DNA of 64,000 nucleotides from Cinclus cinclus (lineage: Eukaryota > Chordata > Aves > Passeriformes > Cinclidae), in contig NC_085052.1 in assembly GCF_963662255.1 (NCBI RefSeq), forward strand, positions 6,740,807-6,804,806. The letters run 5' to 3'. This document shows, piece after piece, positions 61,401 through 64,000 of the stretch. The position numbers and the translations under genes were made by a program. The notes under the pieces are model-generated. The model worked only from the letters and a program-made list of their open reading frames with translations. It was not told the DNA's origin and did not search any database. Each line of letters starts with the position of its first letter. Within the stretch, counting starts at the first letter, position 1.

Positions 61401-63613
61401 CAGCTGCAATTAAAAAAAGCATGTTTGGAAGACTTGAGAAAACCATAAGCTGGAATTGCACTTTGCATGGGGACAGGGTTAAGAAATAGTTTGTGGAATT
61501 AGCACAAAAATCAATATAGCAGAGTGCTTTACTGCATTCAGTGCTCATTGCAAGAGCTAGATGGAAAGCTTTATTTGAAATGCTCCCCTTGAGGTCCTCT
61601 TTGGATGTACATTTTTATGTCTTTTTATTGCTTTTGGTAATGGCCAGCCCACGTGGCAGCCAAAACCTTCCTGATAGAGCTTCCACAAGAGAAACCATCC
61701 CTTAGCTGGAGAAATAGGATGCAGGAACTATGAGTCTGCTGTTATTTCTGCAATCACCCTGACCCGAGCCAGTATCTTGCTCCAGGGTTTGTGTTCTTTT
61801 TACCAAGAAAAAGAGTAAGTCAAATTTACTGAGTCAAATCACTTGTCACTCACTTCACTGAAGAGAAAAGCTGAACGGATTTTGCTTCATTATTTCCTCA
61901 AGGTGCAAAGCTACATATTCCATTTGGTAACAATCTGAAAATGTGAACTATTTTTTGCTTCTTATCACTACAAATACCATGAGAAAAACTGGTTAGAAAT
62001 AGAGAAAACAGTGTTTATAAATGCAAACTAAGGGTGTCCCTTTGGTACCTACCTTGCACATATCTGACAGCCAGTTTTCTTCTCCATTGTCTACAAATCC
62101 ATGTACAATAAATCTGGTCTTCCTGCTTGCATTAAAATTTGAGGCCTCAATTGTTGACTTCTCAACAGCAGACACCTCCTACATTAATGTAGATTTTAAA
62201 ATAATTAAATTAGCATAGATAAGAACTTAATAGACCTTTAAATCTGCTTTCTGTAAATAAGTTATCAAAATTGCAAAGACCTGAACTGTGCTTATCTGTG
62301 CAGGTGTCTAAAAGTTATGCAATGTTGAACTCATCTGAGAGTGCACATGAAAGCTTATGTGTATCTCTGTTTGAAGCAAGTTTTGACACCCATCTTAGGG
62401 CAGACAAGACTTCAGCGTGTTTTGATTTTATCTGTAGAAAAAAAATTACTCCAAAGTTCTCAGTTTCCCAGTAGCTCACAGTGGGGCCCTGCTAAGGAGC
62501 TGGAAGAGGTGATCTTTTGAATGAAGTGGAGGTTTGGCCACTTTTTAACACTTTTCAGGAACACAGCAGGACTATGTTTATCAACAATTTTTTGCATGCG
62601 ATTCACTAATGTTTAAACCACAGAGGTTCTTACTTGAAAGTCATCAGGGTTTTCTCTAGTGTACAGGAGGAAGCGAGTGTCTATGCTCTCTGGTTTCCAG
62701 GGTAATTTGTAGATTGGCCTTTCTGTAGTCCCAGACCATGGTATATCATCTGTGAAGCACCCAAGCCTTTCAAAGCAAACTTCATTCCCTGTAGCATAAA
62801 GACCAAAACAATAATGTGTGAATGAGCAAAGAAATAGAGCAGTCAGAACTCATAGCATAGCTTCTCTGGGGGTCTTTATTTTTCCTTGAAAATCCCAGAG
62901 TTTACGAAAAGCCAAGACCTGCAGTTGCCCTTTCCCGGATGTTGAGAGGCTGCAGTTTGCCCCAGGGAGACAAGCCACCCAATTACTCATCAGCAAAGTC
63001 TTCAGAGGAGTTCCTCTGGGTATCCTGTGCAATACCTTGGGTGTCCTCCCCCAGCTGTTGCTTTGCCCAAGCCAGAAAGAGCTGAATGAGTTTCTCCTAA
63101 TGCCAAGCCAAAATATTGCAGATAATCAGCAATAAACCGAGGCTGTGCTGAACAGCTGACTGCACATGAGAACTCTTATACTACACAAGCCAGTGTCTTC
63201 TGCTAAATGCAAAGCTATGCCCTCATTAGACGGCCTTCAGCCCGTGGCCCTGGCTTTTTTTCTATTTCCATCACTAATAAGAGTACAGGAAATAATTCCC
63301 TCTGTTTAGTAGGGCAGCAGCTTGGTTCTCTGACGGGAAACACACACATCAGCTTTTCCTGCTCGCTCCTAGGGCAGAAATCCCAGACTGGAGAAGAAAG
63401 GTAGCATGCACACTCTCATCTCACCATTCCTATATGGAAAAGTGAACCACATTAACCTCAATTAGTAAATTTTAAGGCACCAGGGTGTAGAATAATACCT
63501 AGAAAATAGGTGGAAAATACAGCAGCATAGAAAGGCAATACAAACACTAACCCCATATGCTTACCTTCTGCTGCGCTGAGCAGAAACAGGGCAAGAATCC
63601 AAATTCCAAGCAT
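52390..63613 (-). CDS. PNLIP: Pancreatic lipase family protein (PNLIP / PNLIPRP2-like), complete, 12 coding exons
   Basis: Coding exons in gene order are 63613-63565, 62788-62634, 62178-62053, 60086-59952, 58936-58828, 57653-57534, 57282-57163, 55640-55522, 55389-55260, 54299-54188, 53847-53680 and 52453-52390. All have AG/GT borders and compatible phases, giving 468 residues (human paralogs 465-469). It is a secreted triacylglycerol lipase of pancreatic juice. Residues 1-17 are a signal peptide. The catalytic domain has GHSLG with Ser171, Asp194 in GLDPAQP and His281 in CNHLRSY. The lid runs Cys255-Cys279 at full length. The PLAT domain starts near 355, and the last Cys pair is 452/468. Ala196 and Pro198 are as in active lipases; PNLIPRP1 has Val and Ala there. 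The first half looks PNLIP-like, while [21 protein letters not shown] and the PLAT domain look PNLIPRP2-like. The position next to HSPA12A also fits PNLIPRP2. The family is certain; the exact paralog name is not. Confidence 0.93.
53514..53540. repeat. GGAA-rich purine tract
   Basis: gaaaggaaggaaggaaagaaaag in lipase intron 12. Confidence 0.65.
53680..53847 (-). CDS. PNLIP: Lipase exon 12 (PLAT domain)
   Basis: The acceptor is tttcacag and the donor AAAGA|gtaagt. Encodes [40 protein letters not shown] and [11 protein letters not shown], all family-typical. Confidence 0.93.
54188..54299 (-). CDS. PNLIP: Lipase exon 11 (PLAT domain start)
   Basis: The acceptor is tgtgtag and the donor CCAA|gtaagt. 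Encodes [20 protein letters not shown] and [16 protein letters not shown], the first strands of the colipase-binding PLAT/LH2 domain. Confidence 0.92.
55260..55389 (-). CDS. PNLIP: Lipase exon 10
   Basis: The acceptor is tcactag and the donor CCTC|gtgagt. Encodes [20 protein letters not shown] and [12 protein letters not shown] at the junction to the PLAT domain. Confidence 0.92.
55522..55640 (-). CDS. PNLIP: Lipase exon 9 (catalytic histidine)
   Basis: The acceptor is ttcatag and the donor TCA|gtaagt. Encodes [20 protein letters not shown], with lid-closing Cys279 and catalytic His281, and [16 protein letters not shown], which resembles PNLIPRP2. Confidence 0.94.
55641..57162 (-). other. 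Lipase intron 8 with CAAA-rich repeat
   Basis: A 1.5 kb intron. A low-complexity CAAA/AAAACCC tract occupies about 56255-56362. The remainder is AT-rich unique sequence with no exon signal. Confidence 0.7.
56255..56362. repeat. CAAA/AACCC low-complexity tract
   Basis: Contains (caaa)n units such as aaacaaacaaacaaacaaac, followed by decayed cccaaaa units. Confidence 0.85.
57163..57282 (-). CDS. PNLIP: Lipase exon 8 (lid)
   Basis: The acceptor is gctccag and the donor GAAG|gtaagt. Encodes [20 protein letters not shown] and the lid helix [11 protein letters not shown], with lid Cys255 and the conserved Trp270. Confidence 0.94.
57534..57653 (-). CDS. PNLIP: Lipase exon 7 (catalytic aspartate, calcium loop)
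   Basis: The acceptor is ctctcag and the donor TTAG|gtaagt. [20 protein letters not shown] supplies the catalytic Asp194. Asp210 and Asp213 of RLDKSD keep the calcium-loop side chains. [20 protein letters not shown] follows. Confidence 0.94.
   Translation of the reverse strand, partial: DWTLHNLIFKVLQLKSDWINLMQTLLTLSTQTQLPQSPT
58745..58792. repeat. ATT microsatellite and T run
   Basis: tattattattattattacta followed by a run of T, in lipase intron 6. Confidence 0.75.
58828..58936 (-). CDS. PNLIP: Lipase exon 6 (nucleophile serine)
   Basis: The acceptor is ttatcag and the donor ACTG|gtaata. Encodes [20 protein letters not shown], with the lipase nucleophile elbow GHSLG (Ser171), and [11 protein letters not shown]. 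Confidence 0.95.
59952..60086 (-). CDS. PNLIP: Lipase exon 5
   Basis: The acceptor is aaaacag and the donor ATG|gtaaga. Encodes [20 protein letters not shown] and then [17 protein letters not shown]. The usual family CVDW is CVSW here (Ser124). Confidence 0.93.
60087..62052 (-). other. Lipase intron 4 (2.0 kb)
   Basis: AT-rich unique sequence with no recognisable repeat family or exon. The remaining lipase introns (0.1-1.2 kb) are likewise unremarkable. Confidence 0.65.
62053..62178 (-). CDS. PNLIP: Lipase exon 4
   Basis: The acceptor is aatgtag and the donor AAG|gtaggt. Encodes [20 protein letters not shown] and [15 protein letters not shown] carries the buried strand and oxyanion-side segment. 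The NAS at residues 84-86 is a possible N-glycosylation site. Confidence 0.94.
62634..62788 (-). CDS. PNLIP: Lipase exon 3
   Basis: The acceptor is gctacag and the donor CAA|gtaaga. Encodes [20 protein letters not shown] and [19 protein letters not shown], with the N-terminal Cys pair of the mature enzyme. Confidence 0.94.
63565..63613 (-). CDS. PNLIP: Lipase exon 2: start codon and signal peptide
   Basis: On the minus strand the acceptor ctcctgttccag directly precedes the ATG. The encoded [17 protein letters not shown] is a typical hydrophobic secretion signal, and cleavage before NEVCF matches the family. The donor is GAAG|gtaagc. Confidence 0.9.
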
Positions 63614-63715
63614 CTGGAACAGGAGAAAAAGAAGCAGCTAGGATTTGCTAACCCACTCATTTAGCAAGCACACTCAGCCCCCTGGTGCTGAATTTTCTCA
63701 AGGTGAACAGAGTAC

Positions 63716-63783
63716 CTGTTTTTTCTGCAGGACGTATCCCTGGCTGCTGTGTGTGCCAGCCAGGTGTGAGTCAGCCTTGTGTT
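63716..63783 (-). other. PNLIP: Probable non-coding first exon of the lipase gene
   Basis: The coding start sits directly behind a splice acceptor, so an upstream 5' UTR exon is required. On the minus strand AAACAG|gtactc at the 63716/63715 border is the nearest good donor and leaves a 102-base intron. The 5' end is set only by distance from the TATA-like box. Confidence 0.5.
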
Positions 63784-63810
63784 TGCTTGCTCCACGAGAG
63801 ATTGGGGACC

Positions 63811-63820
63811 ATAAATATAC
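63811..63820 (-). promoter_or_regulatory. PNLIP: TATA-like box of the lipase promoter
   Basis: Minus-strand GTATATTTAT lies about 100 bases upstream of the first-exon donor, so initiation about 30 bases downstream would give a 5' exon of about 65-70 bases. A TTTCCC half-site of the pancreas PTF1 type is at 63850-63855 (as read on the plus strand), but no E-box partner is seen at the usual spacing. Confidence 0.4.
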
Positions 63821-64000
63821 AAAAGCATAGCTTAAGTCCAGGGTGACTTTTTCCCTGTTGAGGATACGCTTCTAATAAGATGTATAGGAGCTACTTTAGA
63901 ATTAGCATGAGGACTAGGGAACATGAGCTGCCATTCCCCTTCACACTCCCGTGCTGTGAGAAGCCACAAATCTAACAAGCACAAGGAAAAACCCCCAGAC
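63821..64000. other. Upstream flank of the lipase gene
   Basis: The last 180 bases lie 5' of the lipase promoter. Apart from the TTTCCC half-site and an A-rich end I see no further feature. Confidence 0.5.

Noticed and set aside
1..64000. tRNA, rRNA, CRISPR array, bacterial operon or viral gene block
   Set aside because: None was recognised. The window has vertebrate exon-intron structure with avian CR1 repeats throughout.

Overview
The window looks like bird nuclear DNA, most likely from a songbird. It is AT-rich and intron-rich. It carries copies of CR1 LINEs of the avian type, with the characteristic 3' end seen here in reverse complement. The two recognisable genes are vertebrate protein-coding genes split into 11 and 12 coding exons. 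There is no bacterial-style operon, CRISPR array, phage or plasmid feature.

Left part (1 to about 42,000): HSPA12A, an atypical member of the HSP70 family, runs left to right. Eleven coding exons between 3103 and 37431 join in frame to 661 residues. The first short coding exon (about 14 residues in mammals) and the promoter lie upstream of the window. Sequence 1-3102 is therefore read as first-intron sequence. The largest intron is 14.8 kb (14472-29228). The last coding exon is unusually CpG-rich. A long 3' untranslated region follows, with several AATAAA signals (the best candidate is at 41982). It is interrupted by a roughly 0.8 kb CR1 copy.

Middle part (about 42,000-52,350): intergenic. 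I find no supported gene here. The region holds degenerate CR1, A-rich and AAT-type simple repeats, a strong AT-rich hairpin at about 43.7 kb, and a 1.1 kb repeat-free stretch (about 49,450-50,560) that looks like a conserved non-coding or enhancer element.

Right part (52,350-63,850): a complete pancreatic lipase family gene on the minus strand, convergent with HSPA12A. Twelve coding exons encode 468 residues: a signal peptide, an alpha/beta-hydrolase domain with a complete Ser-Asp-His triad and full-length lid, and a C-terminal PLAT domain. It is preceded by a probable short non-coding exon and a TATA-like box, and ends in a very short 3' UTR with AATAAA. In mammals the pancreatic lipase cluster also lies next to HSPA12A in convergent orientation, so the order is ancestral. 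The mammalian gene between them (C10orf82) was not recognised here.

The two genes are neighbours by synteny, not functional partners. One is an HSP70-like ATPase strongly expressed in brain, the other a secreted digestive enzyme. The least explained material is the set of putative non-coding regulatory elements (about 9.2 kb and 49.5-50.6 kb) and the CpG-rich terminal exon. I found no clear evidence for a wholly new gene system.
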